Below are positions 17,037-27,480 of a DNA stretch of 64,000 nt, one piece after another; the stretch's first letter is position 1, and each line of letters opens with the position of its first letter. The notes under the pieces are model-generated. The model did no database searches. It worked only from the letters and a program-made list of their open reading frames with translations, and had not been told where the DNA came from. Source of the DNA: Kangiella sp. GTDB taxonomy: Bacteria > Pseudomonadota > Gammaproteobacteria > Enterobacterales > Kangiellaceae. The stretch lies in contig JANQSG010000019.1 of the NCBI GenBank assembly GCA_028284185.1, positions 1 to 64,000 on the forward strand, in the 5' to 3' direction. Made by a program: the position numbers and the translations under genes.

Positions 17037-17113
17037 GCCAAATTACCAAACCGATAAAAGATATCATGAGGTTAATGTCAAAAGTTACGATCAGGAATCT
17101 TTATTATACCTAG
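17037..17113 (+). pseudogene. Decayed second copy of the coq7 3' end
   Basis: This stretch aligns with the last 26 codons of the intact coq7 (15237-15314). By eye about 70% of bases match, including the blocks ATGAxGTTAATGTCxAAAGT and TTTATTATA and the final stop (TAG for TAA), with one base missing early on that breaks the frame. Read with that base restored it gives AKLP, IKDIMRLMSKV and NLYYT, against AKLPAPIKSAMKLMSKV and SVYYI. It lies just beyond the permease/arsR unit, so that unit is bracketed by two coq7 ends. Confidence 0.75.
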
Positions 17114-17338
17114 TCTGAAATTAATTCTTCATAAAAACACATAACCTTCCCCAAACTTTAGTGTTCCTTAATTGAAGCTAACCTATATATTCATGACTTT
17201 GTAATATTTCGTGATTTACGCATCTAAAACAGGTAAAATTTGCGCACTTTTCACACAATATTGAGATTAGGCTGATTATATTAGTTGTTTCTCAATATTT
17301 AGATATCACAGTAAGCATCAAAATAGGTATCAAAATTA
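17114..17338 (+). promoter_or_regulatory. metK leader with a 10-bp inverted repeat
   Basis: This 225-bp leader holds a perfect inverted repeat, AATATTGAGA (17257-17266) and TCTCAATATT (17290-17299), around a 23-base loop, about 40 bp before the metK start. It could be an RNA stem in the leader or a repressor dyad. It does not match MetJ boxes (AGACGTCT) or a SAM riboswitch that I recognise. No clear -35/-10 pair stands out in the AT-rich rest. Confidence 0.4.
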
Positions 17339-18502
17339 ATGACTATTAATTCTGTTTTTACTTCTGAATCGGTTTCAGAAGGCCATCCGGATAAAGTTGC
17401 CGATCAAATTTCTGATGCGGTATTGGATGCGATTATTGCCCAAGATCCCAATGCTCGTGTAGCCGTCGAGACTATGGTTAAAACCGGCATGGTAGTAGTT
17501 GCTGGCGAGGTTGCCACCTCTGCCTGGGTTGATATTGAGGATTTGGCTCGCCAAACCATTAGACAAATTGGCTATAACGGCTCTCATATGGGCTTTGATT
17601 GGGAATCATGTGCGGTATTAAATGCAATTGGCAAGCAATCGCCTGATATTGCACAAGGCGTTGATCGTGATAAACCGGAAGAACAAGGTGCTGGTGATCA
17701 GGGTTTAATGTTTGGCTATGCTTCAAACGAAACCGATGTTCTAATGCCTGCCCCTATTACCTATTCACACCGCTTGGTCCAACGCCAGGCGGAAGTACGT
17801 AAAAATGGAAGCTTAGACTGGCTACGCCCTGATGCCAAGAGTCAGTTGTCGTTCCGCTACGAAAATGATCAACCAGTAGCAGTTGATGCGGTAGTGTTAT
17901 CGACTCAACATCAAGAAAGCATTAAGCATAGCGACTTGCAAGAAGCGGTGATGGAAGAAATCATCAAGCCAGTACTGCCACAAAAATGGATCTCTAAAGA
18001 GACCAAATACTTTATCAATCCAACGGGTAACTTCGTGATTGGTGGTCCAATGGGTGATTGTGGCTTAACTGGTCGCAAAATTATCGTGGATACCTATGGC
18101 GGTATGGCACGGCATGGTGGTGGCGCTTTCTCGGGTAAAGATCCATCAAAAGTGGATCGTAGCGCGGCTTATGCTGGTCGTTATGTAGCAAAGAATATCG
18201 TAGCGGCAGGTCTTGCCGATCGCTGTGAAATTCAGGTGTCCTACGCCATTGGGGTTGCTGAACCAACTTCAATCAGTATCAATACTTTTGGGACAAGTAA
18301 AGTTTCAGAGGAGCGTTTAACCGAATTAGTTCGTAATCATTTTGATTTACGCCCGGTTGGTATCCTGAAAATGCTGGATCTTTTAAAACCGATTTATTTA
18401 CCAACGGCAGCTTATGGCCATTTTGGTCGTACCGAGGATACTTTCAGTTGGGAAAAAACCGATAAAGCAGAAGCCTTGCGCGCTGCTGCTGGGCTTAACT
18501 AA
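17339..18502 (+). CDS. metK: S-adenosylmethionine synthase
   Basis: MetK makes S-adenosylmethionine from methionine and ATP. The protein has 387 residues, near the usual 384. Signatures include [15 protein letters not shown] at the N-terminus, the ATP-site loop [12 protein letters not shown] (about 117-128), and [23 protein letters not shown] (in two parts around residue 260). It precedes ahcY by 40 bp, so SAM synthesis and clearance of its by-product S-adenosylhomocysteine are in one operon. Confidence 0.97.
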   Translation: MTINSVFTSESVSEGHPDKVADQISDAVLDAIIAQDPNARVAVETMVKTGMVVVAGEVATSAWVDIEDLARQTIRQIGYNGSHMGFDWESCAVLNAIGKQSPDIAQGVDRDKPEEQGAGDQGLMFGYASNETDVLMPAPITYSHRLVQRQAEVRKNGSLDWLRPDAKSQLSFRYENDQPVAVDAVVLSTQHQESIKHSDLQEAVMEEIIKPVLPQKWISKETKYFINPTGNFVIGGPMGDCGLTGRKIIVDTYGGMARHGGGAFSGKDPSKVDRSAAYAGRYVAKNIVAAGLADRCEIQVSYAIGVAEPTSISINTFGTSKVSEERLTELVRNHFDLRPVGILKMLDLLKPIYLPTAAYGHFGRTEDTFSWEKTDKAEALRAAAGLN

Positions 18503-18542
18503 ACCAAGCAAAAATTTAAACCGAATTATCTAAGAGAAAATC

Positions 18543-19940
18543 ATGTCTGATTATATTGTTAAAGATATTAACCTGGCTCCCTGGGGTCATAAAGAAATTG
18601 AAATCGCCAAATCTGAGATGCCGGGCTTAATGGCTATTCGCGAAGAATATGGCGAAGAAAAGCCGCTTAAAGGGGCACGTATTGCGGGCTCACTGCACAT
18701 GACCATTCAAACCGCCATGTTAATTGAAACTTTGATTGAACTTGGTGCAGAAGTACGCTGGGTGTCCTGTAATATTTTCTCAACTCAGGATCATGCTGCC
18801 GCAGCGATTGCCGATCAAGGTATTCCGGTGTTTGCCTATAAAGGTGAAACTTTAGATGAATATTGGGATTACACCCACCGCCTGATGACCTGGCATGACG
18901 GTGGCACCCCTAACATGATCCTGGATGATGGTGGCGATGCAACCATGTTGTTAATTCTAGGGACTCGTGCAGAAAAAGATTTATCAGTATTGAATAACCC
19001 TGGCAGTGAAGAAGAAGTGGCTTTATTTAAGTCAATTAAAGCTAAACTGGCGGAAGATTCTGATTTTTATTCGCGTACACTGACAAACATTCAAGGCGTC
19101 ACCGAAGAAACCACTACTGGTGTGGCTCGCCTATATCAATTACGCGATAAAGGCGAATTACCTTTCCCGGCAATTAACGTGAATGACTCAGTAACCAAAT
19201 CAAAATTTGATAACCTTTACGGTTGCCGTGAGTCTTTAGTGGATGGCATTAAACGCGCCACTGATGTGATGGTTGCGGGTAAAGTAGCTATCGTTTGTGG
19301 TTTTGGTGATGTGGGTAAAGGTTCAGCACAATCTTTACGCGGTTTAGGTGCTAATGTTTGGGTTACTGAAATCGATCCTATTTGTGCTCTGCAAGCTTCA
19401 ATGGAAGGCTATCGTGTCGTGAATATGGAAGATTCAGGTGTTATTGAGCAAGCGGATATCTTCGTTACAGCAACAGGAAACAAAGACGTGATTCGTTATG
19501 ATCATATGGAGCGCATGAAAGATCAGGCTATTCTTTGTAACATTGGTCATTTCGATAATGAAATTGATGTTGCCGGTTTAGACAAATGTGAATGGGAAAA
19601 TATTAAGGATCAAGTAGATCACGTTATCTTCCCTGACGACAAACGCATTATTTTATTAGCACAAGGCCGTTTAGTGAATCTAGGTTGTGCTACTGGCCAT
19701 CCAAGCTTTGTAATGTCAAACTCCTTCACTAATCAAGTGTTGGCACAAATTGAATTATGGCAGCATGGCGACAAATACAACAAAGACGTTTACGTGTTAC
19801 CTAAACATCTTGACGAAAAAGTGGCTCGCTTGCATTTAGAGCGTATTGGCGCCCGCTTAACCGAACTCACAAAAGAACAAGCAGACTATATCAATGTGGC
19901 AGTCGAAGGCCCTTATAAACCTGAGCACTACCGTTACTAA
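18543..19940 (+). CDS. ahcY: Adenosylhomocysteinase
   Basis: AhcY splits S-adenosylhomocysteine into adenosine and homocysteine with bound NAD, regenerating the methyl cycle. The protein has 465 residues. Visible features are [43 protein letters not shown], the Rossmann NAD site [16 protein letters not shown] (about residue 240-256) and the C-terminal PYKPEHYRY. It is the second gene of metK-ahcY, which ends at the terminator just downstream. I see no SAH riboswitch in the 40-bp gap. Confidence 0.97.
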   Translation: MSDYIVKDINLAPWGHKEIEIAKSEMPGLMAIREEYGEEKPLKGARIAGSLHMTIQTAMLIETLIELGAEVRWVSCNIFSTQDHAAAAIADQGIPVFAYKGETLDEYWDYTHRLMTWHDGGTPNMILDDGGDATMLLILGTRAEKDLSVLNNPGSEEEVALFKSIKAKLAEDSDFYSRTLTNIQGVTEETTTGVARLYQLRDKGELPFPAINVNDSVTKSKFDNLYGCRESLVDGIKRATDVMVAGKVAIVCGFGDVGKGSAQSLRGLGANVWVTEIDPICALQASMEGYRVVNMEDSGVIEQADIFVTATGNKDVIRYDHMERMKDQAILCNIGHFDNEIDVAGLDKCEWENIKDQVDHVIFPDDKRIILLAQGRLVNLGCATGHPSFVMSNSFTNQVLAQIELWQHGDKYNKDVYVLPKHLDEKVARLHLERIGARLTELTKEQADYINVAVEGPYKPEHYRY

Positions 19941-19958
19941 GTTAGTTTTAGTTCAATT

Positions 19959-19986
19959 AAAAGCCAGCGTAAAGCTGGCTTTTTTG
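19959..19986 (+). terminator. Rho-independent terminator after ahcY
   Basis: AAAAGCCAGC (19959-19968) pairs with GCTGGCTTTT (19974-19983) around a five-base loop, followed by a T tract. A strong intrinsic terminator. Confidence 0.85.
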
Positions 19987-20032
19987 TGGCTAAAAATGTT
20001 ATATATTTAATAAAAGCTTTACTCTTTCTGTT

Positions 20033-20764
20033 ATGAGAATTAACCGGATTTACCAATCACTGGATTTTCAAGTAGGCCAAACTATTGAGTTGGATAAGGC
20101 TGCCAGCCAGCATCTCAATAAAGTTTTGCGACTCAAAATCAATGATCCCATTGAGCTTTTTAATGACGATGGCTTTTGTTACTCTGCCAACATTATTTCC
20201 ATCAATAGAAATCAAGTAAGCGTCCATATTATCGACAAGGCGTTGTACAATAATGAATCGCCTTTGAATATCCATTTATTTCAAGGCATTTCTCGTGGTG
20301 ATAAGATGGACTTAACTCTACAAAAAGGTGTCGAACTCGGTGTCAATAGCTTTACTCCAGTCATTACTGAGCGCTGTGGGGTAAAGCTTGATCAAAAGCG
20401 CTGGCAAAAAAAACAACAACACTGGCAAAAAGTCATTATCAGTGCTTGTGAGCAATCCGGCCGTAACCGTCTACCAACGCTTAATTCTGTACTCGATTGG
20501 AATCAGGCATTAAATCGGTTTAATGTTCATGCTTACTTTTTAGATCCTCATGCAAAAGTCTCTTTTCGAGATTTAGCACAACCAAACTTAACGCAAGAAA
20601 TTCAATTATGGGTGGGACCGGAGGGTGGCTTTAGTCCCAATGAAACTCAACAGATTGAGCAACTAAAAGGAATACCCGTATATTTAGGACCTCGGGTTTT
20701 AAGAACAGAAACGGCCGCATTAGCAGCCATTTCATCAATCAATGCTTTATGGGGAGATTTTTAA
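20033..20764 (+). CDS. rsmE: 16S rRNA m3U1498 methyltransferase
   Basis: RsmE methylates N3 of U1498 in 16S rRNA. The protein has 243 residues, matching E. coli RsmE. The N-terminal PUA-like part begins MRINRIYQS and the SPOUT methyltransferase domain has GDKMDLTLQKGVELGV, ERCGVKL, LWVGPEGGFSPNE and the knot LGPRVLRTETAALAA. It is a single gene, convergent with the chemosensory cluster, with only 25 bp between them. Confidence 0.95.
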   Translation: MRINRIYQSLDFQVGQTIELDKAASQHLNKVLRLKINDPIELFNDDGFCYSANIISINRNQVSVHIIDKALYNNESPLNIHLFQGISRGDKMDLTLQKGVELGVNSFTPVITERCGVKLDQKRWQKKQQHWQKVIISACEQSGRNRLPTLNSVLDWNQALNRFNVHAYFLDPHAKVSFRDLAQPNLTQEIQLWVGPEGGFSPNETQQIEQLKGIPVYLGPRVLRTETAALAAISSINALWGDF

Positions 20765-20789
20765 GCTCAACATCTTGGTGTTAACAGCT

Positions 20790-21263
20790 CTAGCGAATTT
20801 CCTTAGCCATCTGTTCCATAACATCCATATCAGGGATCATAGCTTTTTTACCTTCCACCTGGATCCATGCTGCAACCCCATCCTCCGCTGGCGTTGCATC
20901 GAGCATTTCACTATTTTCTTCACGCACCGGAGTCATGCGAGGAATTCCTTGTACCGTAAAAGCCAAATATGGAATATCTTGATTACCATTAAGTGTATAG
21001 ATCACGGCAATTTTGGAACGCCGAATATCGCCAATATCCTGTTGTCCCTGAACCCTTTCCAATGAAATCACCGGAATATTCATATTACGCCAAGCCAGAT
21101 TACCAATATGCCATTCATCGCTGGATTCAGCATTATCAAATAGAGTTACATTCATAAAAGGCACAATCTCAGCCACCGTTTCACTCGGCATCAAAAGATT
21201 ATCTTGCTGCATCGGGATCAAAAAACTAAATACATCAGAAGGTGCTTTATTTTTTTCACTCAT
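20790..21263 (-). CDS. chpC: CheW-like adaptor of the Pil-Chp system
   Basis: The protein has 157 residues with a single CheW-like domain (PMQQDNLLMPSETVAEIV, then GNLAWRNMNIPVISLE and IPRMTPVREE). CheW-type proteins couple chemoreceptors to the CheA kinase. It lies 28 bp after chpA in the same operon; Pseudomonas aeruginosa has chpC, a second CheW-like gene, in this position, which is the basis for the symbol. The sequence alone supports only CheW-like. Confidence 0.75.
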   Translation of the reverse strand: MSEKNKAPSDVFSFLIPMQQDNLLMPSETVAEIVPFMNVTLFDNAESSDEWHIGNLAWRNMNIPVISLERVQGQQDIGDIRRSKIAVIYTLNGNQDIPYLAFTVQGIPRMTPVREENSEMLDATPAEDGVAAWIQVEGKKAMIPDMDVMEQMAKEIR

Positions 21264-21291
21264 TGCTTATTCTCTTTAGTTGCTTAATAAA

Positions 21292-24200
21292 TTAGTTATT
21301 AAGTTCTAACATTTTTTCAATGGTAGCCAATAAATTATCTTCATTGTATGGCTTACCTAAATAATCATTAACTCCAATTTCTTCTGCCCGCTGTCTGTGC
21401 TTTTCACCAGTACGCGAAGTAATCATGATAATCGGAATCTTTTTCAGACGTGAATCGTGACGAATCAAGTTGGCCAGCTCGAAACCATCCATACGCGGCA
21501 TCTCAATATCCAGCAGCATCACATCAGGCACTATTTCATTCAACTGAGAAACTGCATCTACACCATCTTTGGCTGTCACCACTTTATATTGATGACGCTG
21601 TAATAAACGCGAAGTCACTTTACGTACCGTAATCGAATCATCCACCACCATCACTGTTGGGATATGCTCTTCTTCAACAATTTCTTCGGCAAAGCCTGAC
21701 TGATAAGCAAAGTCCCACTCATGGAAGCGATCAACCAGAGTTTGCATATCCAAAATCAAGACCACGCTACCATCACCAAGAATAGAAGCACCTGAAATAC
21801 CTGGAACGGTACTTAACTGACGGCCAACAGACTTTACCACAACCTCACGCGAACCAAGCAATTCATCAACATGTAGCGCAATCGGTTGCTCTTCACCATC
21901 AATGATCAGTACCGGTACCATCTCCTCAGTAGGAGCCATCATTTGTGAATTACGATCTAAAACCTGTCCGAGATAACGAAGCTCATATTCTTCACCAAGA
22001 TGCTCAAATTTAGCATCCGGATCCTGGTAAATTTTCATAATATCTTCTGGACTAATTCTCGCTACCGTCGTGATATTTGAAAGAGGAACTGCGTAGTTTT
22101 CGCCTTTCACTTTGACCATTAATGATTGATTCGACGATAAAGTAAATGGTAAGCGAACCGTCATACTGGTTCCTTTACCTTCTTCTGAGTTAATGGTTAA
22201 TGAACCCCCTAACTGCAAAATTTCACTGTTCACCACATCCATGCCGACACCACGACCTGAGATCTGAGTAACTTTCTCTGCCGTTGAGAAACCTGCATTC
22301 AGGAGCAAACGATACAGTTCTCGATCAGTCGGCTGATAAGATTCATCCATCATACCCTGTGCTACCGCACGCTTTTTTACTTTCTGTTTATTAATACCAG
22401 CACCATCATCTGATATCTGAATGAATACTTCATTACCACGTCTGCGCAATGATAAATTGATGCTTCCTACTGGATTTTTGCCGGATTTTTTACGCTCTTG
22501 CGCCGACTCAATACCGTGGTCAATGGAATTTCGAAGCATATGATTTAATGGTGCCACCATACGCTCAATTACGGTTCTATCCATCTCACCTTCTGAAACC
22601 AGATTCAGTTTTACTTCTTTACCCAATTCCTTAGCAATTTGACGTACCATTCGATTTAAACGGCTTTCAATACTGTCGAATGGAACCATCCGTGTACGCA
22701 TCAAACGATCTTGCAACTCTGTATTAATACGAGCTTGTTGTAATAATGCCGCCTCGGTATCACCCAGCTGTACCTGTAGTGATTCTTGCAATGACACCAA
22801 GTCACTAGCAGCTTCTAGCAAGCTTCGAGTTAATTCCTGCTGGCGCGTATAGCGATCCATTTCCAATGGATCGAACTCATCAAAATCAACACCGGCAACT
22901 TCCCGGCGGTATAAAACCTGTGCTTCTGTTTCAATTTCAAGATTTCGTAGTTGCTCTTTTAAACGATCAATAGTTGAGCCTACCTCGGTTAAATTGAAAT
23001 TCAGATCATTAATTTGCTGCTCTAAACGTGCTCTTAGAATTGAAGCCTCACCCGATAAGTTCACCAAATTATCTAACACATCTGAACGCACACGAATAAC
23101 ATCGCGGCTGTCGGCTTCTTTTGTTTGCTTGTCTTTTTGTTTTTGACGCTCAATTAGAGAAACCACCTTAACGTCAACTTGCTCATCAGGAGTAACTTCT
23201 TGACGTCTAGCTAATTGTTCCAGCTGATCCTTAATGGTTTCAATATCATTATCCAACTGAGCAAGTAGGTTATTGGCTTCTTTCGGTAAAGTTCCAGCTC
23301 GAACTTCGGTTACCATATGGAGCATCTGCTCATGCGTTTTAACCAACAAGTCTTTCCAGCGCGATTGACCCACTCTTGAGTCAGAGCTTAACAAGTCAAC
23401 AAACTCTCCTGATTTCTCCGCCAGATTGGCAATCGCTGATAAGGTGGATAACCGTGCACCACCTTTTAAGGTATGTAAACTTCTAACTGCTGGGGCCAAG
23501 ATCTCCACTTTACGCATATCCTTAGACCAAGCCTCAATGGATTCATCGTAGCTCGCCAACAACTCATTCGCTTCAACCAAGAAAATATCCGCAAGCTCTT
23601 GATCCCATAGAGCTTCTTCTTTTACCTCTTCCTCAGCAACCACTTCATCAAGAATGGTTTCTTCAACCAGCTCATCTTCTGTAAGTTGTTCTTCAACAGG
23701 CATTGACTTAGCCTGCTCAATAAACTCATTAATTGTGGCTAACAAGCCATTATCAGACTCAATGCGTTGCCCTTTCTTACGCGCATTAAACATTTCAAGC
23801 AGCTGATCTTCTGCTTGTTGCGCTAAAGAAACTGCCTCAGGTGAAGCAGTAAATAACTGATCGGCAATAGCGGTATAAAGATCCTCCAAACCATGAGCTA
23901 AATCACCTATTTCAGAGAAGCTGGCCATACGAGCACTACCTTTTAAGGTATGTAGATTACGTTGTAACTCAGTAATCGGAGTCATAGCGGCCGGATTTTG
24001 AGTCCATTGATCTAACAGCTCAGCATCACTGCTAAAGATTTCTTCAGCTTCCTCAACAAAAATCTCAAGAATTTCTTCATCAATTTCATCTTCTTCAGCT
24101 TCGGTAACTTCTTCAGCTTCGGTAACTTCTTCAGCTTCGGTAACTTCTTCAGCTTCGGCAACTTCTTCAGCTTCGGTAACCTCTTCGGCTTCGACTGATT

Positions 24201-27200
24201 CTGTTTGTCCCAAGTCAATATCAAGCTTAATGTCAAGTTCATCTTCTGCTGCAACAACCAGGTTTTCTTCATCTAAACCATCAAATTCGAGAGGCACATC
24301 AATATCAGCAGTATCTTTAACTTCAGATACAACTTCTTGTGGCATCCAGGCATTTATTTGTTCAACAAATTCAGGAACTTCTGGAATGGATAAGTTGGCA
24401 GCCAAACAGTCAAACTGATTCTCTAAGTGATCACTGGCTTGTGATAATAGTTCATCCATCGAGAAATCTACTTGCTGATGGGTTAAATTCTTTTGCAGCG
24501 CAGAACCTAGTGCTTGGGTAATAGCCAAAATTTCTGGTAAATCTGCGGATAACAGTAAAGAATCCAAGCGATCATTAGAGGCCATTAAATAAGAAACCTG
24601 ATCACGTCTGTTAGCTTCTTCAATTGTCTCTAAGCGAATAGTTTTTAAATCATTTAAAACATCTGCAGCAACATTGAATAAATCTTTAAGCAACTCTGGA
24701 TTACGACCGGTATCTTCTTCTGTGTGCAGCTCCTCATCAAAGCGGGTTCGTAATCCGGATAATTGTTCAGAAATTACTCCTTCGTGAGCAGTAATTACTG
24801 AATCATCTTCTGGTTGTTCAATAATATGACGCAGTAAATCCTTAACGTGAGCCACCAGCGCCATATCATCAGTTTCTGCCATTAATTCACGGGATTTTAA
24901 TTCCTGAAAATAACCCTCTACAGGAACAATAACATTCTTCAATGATTCAATATTTGCAATATGAGCCACACCTTTCAAGGTATGCAAGGAACGCAATAAA
25001 GTATCACTAATGTGGCTTTGAGTAATTCCCTGAACACGTTGATTAGCAAACATTTCAAGATTAGTGATATGCCCTTCAGCCTCTTGTTTGAAGACTTCAA
25101 GCAACTCATCTTCAGGAGTTGTTGCAAGCTCTTCAGGCACCTGCTCTGCAATAAAGTCAGTGAGCAGTTCACCTTGACTAATACGTTTCGCTCTATCTGC
25201 TAACTCTTGCGGAAATTCCGTTGACCTGTTATTTGCAAAATTATCAACCATTGCCGGCAGCATTGCGGTTGCTTCTTCGATGGTAACTACAATTGCCGGA
25301 CTATAATCAATACTATTATCAATCAATCGATTGAGCATATTTTCGATCGACCAACTTAGCTCTCCTATTTCATGAGCTTCCACCATACGACCACTACCTT
25401 TTAAGGTATGGAAGTTTCGTCTGATAGTGGAAAGCACTTCAGGTTGATGCTGATCATTCTTCCAGCTTGGAACCATTTCCTGAAGTTCAGCAAGAACTTC
25501 TTCGGCCTCTTCGATAAAGATCTCACGAACTTCATCATCAATCAGGCTATCGTCGTCGTCAGATTCATCGACTGTTTCAACCTTTTCCATTTCTGGCATG
25601 ACAATAGCATCTTCAAGCATTGGTACATCTTCTTCGATATCAGAATAATGGCTGTGTAACTCTTCAATACTATCAACCGCTCGCTGCAAAACTTTTGGCA
25701 AACCATGCAAACCCGAAGATAACAAACCCTCTAAATAGTAATCAACACTACTGATAGCATCAGCGAGATTTACTACTTCCTGTTCGCTTAATACAACTTT
25801 CTCCCTAATTAAATACTTGCTAACAAAAACTTCTGTTTGTGTTATAACGTCTTTCAAAGCATCTAGTTTTGAAAATTCTAGAGCTCCCTCAACCTCATTA
25901 AGTAAAGCAGGAACATTATCCAAGCGTTCAATACGGTGATCTTCATCAAAGTAATCGCTAATAGCATCCTTTACTTTATGCAGGCTGGAGCGAGATTCCT
26001 GAATCAACTGGTAACGTGCATTCATCACCTGTAACGAATCATCGTCAGTTGTAGCTGATGTTTCGGTGTCTGCCGCTAACTGCTGACGACTCATTTGCAA
26101 TCGACTATTAATATAGTCCTCTAATTTCAATACAGCTTCGACAATTGAGATAAGGCCCTGACTTCTATCTGTCACTTCATCATCAAGTAGTTTATTTACT
26201 GCAGTCATTTGTTCCTGGATCAAAGAGCGTGAATGGCTCAAGTTCAAGATAGACATAGTGTCAGAGATTTTTTGCATATTAGGCAAAAGAGCTTCCAAAG
26301 GCTCCCGCTCTTCCGATTGAGTGCGAATATAAAGATCCAGAGATTCTTTCATGTCGTCCAAATCTTCTTTAATCACACTCAATACAACTTTAATGCTATC
26401 GGTATCCGGGCCGTGTAGTTGATCTGCTTCAAGCTCATAGTTACCTAAAGAGGCGATCAATGCCTGCAATTGATAGCGATCTTGAACCTGCTGTACATCC
26501 TCATTAGTCGAAGGGAATTTACCAATATAAAATAGTAAATTAGTAATGAGGGTATTTGTTTCTGATTGATCAATTTTTTGCTCAATCAGATCTTTAATGC
26601 GGCGATCAATTTTGGTCGCTAGATTTTGTACGGTAAGATTAGTATCTTCATGGCCATTGGCATATTGCTCTAAAAAGACATGAGCTACCCACCAAAGAGC
26701 ACTATAAGGAACCCGTTCGCCCAATTGCCATAGTTTTTCAATGGCACCCGTCATTGCTTTTAAATCATCCGTCGCATTGATATCACGAATAAATCCTAAT
26801 AAACCTTGTTGGTATTCACCACGAATACGCTTGACTTCACGGTTGATATCCCCGGAGAGCTCTAAACTTTTTGGCGCTTTCAAAGGTTCCACTGCGGCCA
26901 GATCAATATCAATTAAATTACCAGCACCAATTAACTCCTGGCGACGACAGGTTCGCATATCATTAATCACTGGCATTAAAATGATAGGCAGATCAGGCTT
27001 ATCTTCGGCGTAACGGTTTAGATAACTTTTAAAGATTAAAATTGCAGATAAAAAAGTCTCATAGGCGCGTCCTTTTTCACTGACTTTATCTTCGCCAATG
27101 TCTTCAGATAAGGCTTCCATTTCCTCCGCCAACATGGCTGCACCACTAAATTCCAGCATTTGCAAAGTGCCACGGATCTGATGCATACAATTGGTACAGA

Positions 27201-27327
27201 AATGAATTTGCGTTTTATCCGACTCATCTTCAGCAAAAGCATTAATTGCTGCCTGCGCCTGATCAAGCGTGCTTTCAATTTCATCTCTGACCCAATTTAA
27301 AGCTACTTTGGTTTGACTATCTTTCAT
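21292..27327 (-). CDS. chpA: Hybrid CheA-type histidine kinase ChpA
   Basis: ChpA is the kinase controlling type IV pilus motility and pilus-dependent signalling. It has 2011 residues; P. aeruginosa ChpA is larger, with more phosphotransfer domains. A degenerate Hpt lies at the N-terminus (NCMHQIRGTL, about residue 46). Four Hpt motifs HTLKG follow near residues 640, 782, 1126 and 1286. Then come the dimerisation helices, the ATPase domain (NHMLRNSIDHG about 1596, DDGAGIN about 1639, GRGVGMDVV about 1692), a CheW-like domain, and a C-terminal receiver with the phospho-acceptor in MLLDIEMP (about 1937). Acidic linkers, one a VTEAEE repeat, separate the Hpt domains. Confidence 0.93.
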   Translation of the reverse strand: MKDSQTKVALNWVRDEIESTLDQAQAAINAFAEDESDKTQIHFCTNCMHQIRGTLQMLEFSGAAMLAEEMEALSEDIGEDKVSEKGRAYETFLSAILIFKSYLNRYAEDKPDLPIILMPVINDMRTCRRQELIGAGNLIDIDLAAVEPLKAPKSLELSGDINREVKRIRGEYQQGLLGFIRDINATDDLKAMTGAIEKLWQLGERVPYSALWWVAHVFLEQYANGHEDTNLTVQNLATKIDRRIKDLIEQKIDQSETNTLITNLLFYIGKFPSTNEDVQQVQDRYQLQALIASLGNYELEADQLHGPDTDSIKVVLSVIKEDLDDMKESLDLYIRTQSEEREPLEALLPNMQKISDTMSILNLSHSRSLIQEQMTAVNKLLDDEVTDRSQGLISIVEAVLKLEDYINSRLQMSRQQLAADTETSATTDDDSLQVMNARYQLIQESRSSLHKVKDAISDYFDEDHRIERLDNVPALLNEVEGALEFSKLDALKDVITQTEVFVSKYLIREKVVLSEQEVVNLADAISSVDYYLEGLLSSGLHGLPKVLQRAVDSIEELHSHYSDIEEDVPMLEDAIVMPEMEKVETVDESDDDDSLIDDEVREIFIEEAEEVLAELQEMVPSWKNDQHQPEVLSTIRRNFHTLKGSGRMVEAHEIGELSWSIENMLNRLIDNSIDYSPAIVVTIEEATAMLPAMVDNFANNRSTEFPQELADRAKRISQGELLTDFIAEQVPEELATTPEDELLEVFKQEAEGHITNLEMFANQRVQGITQSHISDTLLRSLHTLKGVAHIANIESLKNVIVPVEGYFQELKSRELMAETDDMALVAHVKDLLRHIIEQPEDDSVITAHEGVISEQLSGLRTRFDEELHTEEDTGRNPELLKDLFNVAADVLNDLKTIRLETIEEANRRDQVSYLMASNDRLDSLLLSADLPEILAITQALGSALQKNLTHQQVDFSMDELLSQASDHLENQFDCLAANLSIPEVPEFVEQINAWMPQEVVSEVKDTADIDVPLEFDGLDEENLVVAAEDELDIKLDIDLGQTESVEAEEVTEAEEVAEAEEVTEAEEVTEAEEVTEAEEDEIDEEILEIFVEEAEEIFSSDAELLDQWTQNPAAMTPITELQRNLHTLKGSARMASFSEIGDLAHGLEDLYTAIADQLFTASPEAVSLAQQAEDQLLEMFNARKKGQRIESDNGLLATINEFIEQAKSMPVEEQLTEDELVEETILDEVVAEEEVKEEALWDQELADIFLVEANELLASYDESIEAWSKDMRKVEILAPAVRSLHTLKGGARLSTLSAIANLAEKSGEFVDLLSSDSRVGQSRWKDLLVKTHEQMLHMVTEVRAGTLPKEANNLLAQLDNDIETIKDQLEQLARRQEVTPDEQVDVKVVSLIERQKQKDKQTKEADSRDVIRVRSDVLDNLVNLSGEASILRARLEQQINDLNFNLTEVGSTIDRLKEQLRNLEIETEAQVLYRREVAGVDFDEFDPLEMDRYTRQQELTRSLLEAASDLVSLQESLQVQLGDTEAALLQQARINTELQDRLMRTRMVPFDSIESRLNRMVRQIAKELGKEVKLNLVSEGEMDRTVIERMVAPLNHMLRNSIDHGIESAQERKKSGKNPVGSINLSLRRRGNEVFIQISDDGAGINKQKVKKRAVAQGMMDESYQPTDRELYRLLLNAGFSTAEKVTQISGRGVGMDVVNSEILQLGGSLTINSEEGKGTSMTVRLPFTLSSNQSLMVKVKGENYAVPLSNITTVARISPEDIMKIYQDPDAKFEHLGEEYELRYLGQVLDRNSQMMAPTEEMVPVLIIDGEEQPIALHVDELLGSREVVVKSVGRQLSTVPGISGASILGDGSVVLILDMQTLVDRFHEWDFAYQSGFAEEIVEEEHIPTVMVVDDSITVRKVTSRLLQRHQYKVVTAKDGVDAVSQLNEIVPDVMLLDIEMPRMDGFELANLIRHDSRLKKIPIIMITSRTGEKHRQRAEEIGVNDYLGKPYNEDNLLATIEKMLELNN
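24091..24198 (-). repeat. 18-bp tandem repeat inside chpA
   Basis: Five consecutive near-identical 18-bp units (TTCTTCAGCTTCGGTAAC on the + strand; one has a single T-to-C change) are followed by a sixth, degenerate unit. On the coding strand they encode VTEAEE repeated (once VAEAEE), an acidic linker between Hpt domains. The unit is a multiple of three, so changes in copy number keep the frame. Confidence 0.9.
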
Positions 27328-27421
27328 TCTTATACCGTTGTCGCCATTTGGAATGTTTTGTCATTGCTTTTTTAACGGCTTATTTTGCCGCTACAAAACC
27401 ACCAAACCTTATTATATAGAT

Positions 27422-27451
27422 GCATAGAGATTAATTTTTTAAGCTCTATGC
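27422..27451. other. Hairpin between pilJ and chpA
   Basis: GCATAGAG (27422-27429) pairs perfectly with CTCTATGC (27444-27451) in the 153-bp gap between pilJ and chpA. No T tract follows on the - strand, so it is more likely an mRNA processing or stability element than a terminator. TATAAT on the - strand at 27411-27416 could be a -10 box for chpA, but I see no -35 partner. Confidence 0.4.
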
Positions 27452-27480
27452 TTTACCTAGCACTTATAATTCAGCTATGA

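Noticed and set aside
18503-18542. SAH riboswitch before ahcY
   Set aside because: The 40-bp gap is too short and contains no recognisable riboswitch core.
24012-24272. Lys/Leu-rich repeat reading frame opposite the chpA repeat (KLKKLPKLKKLP-like)
   Set aside because: It is the other-frame shadow of the VTEAEE repeat and has no start signal or independent support.
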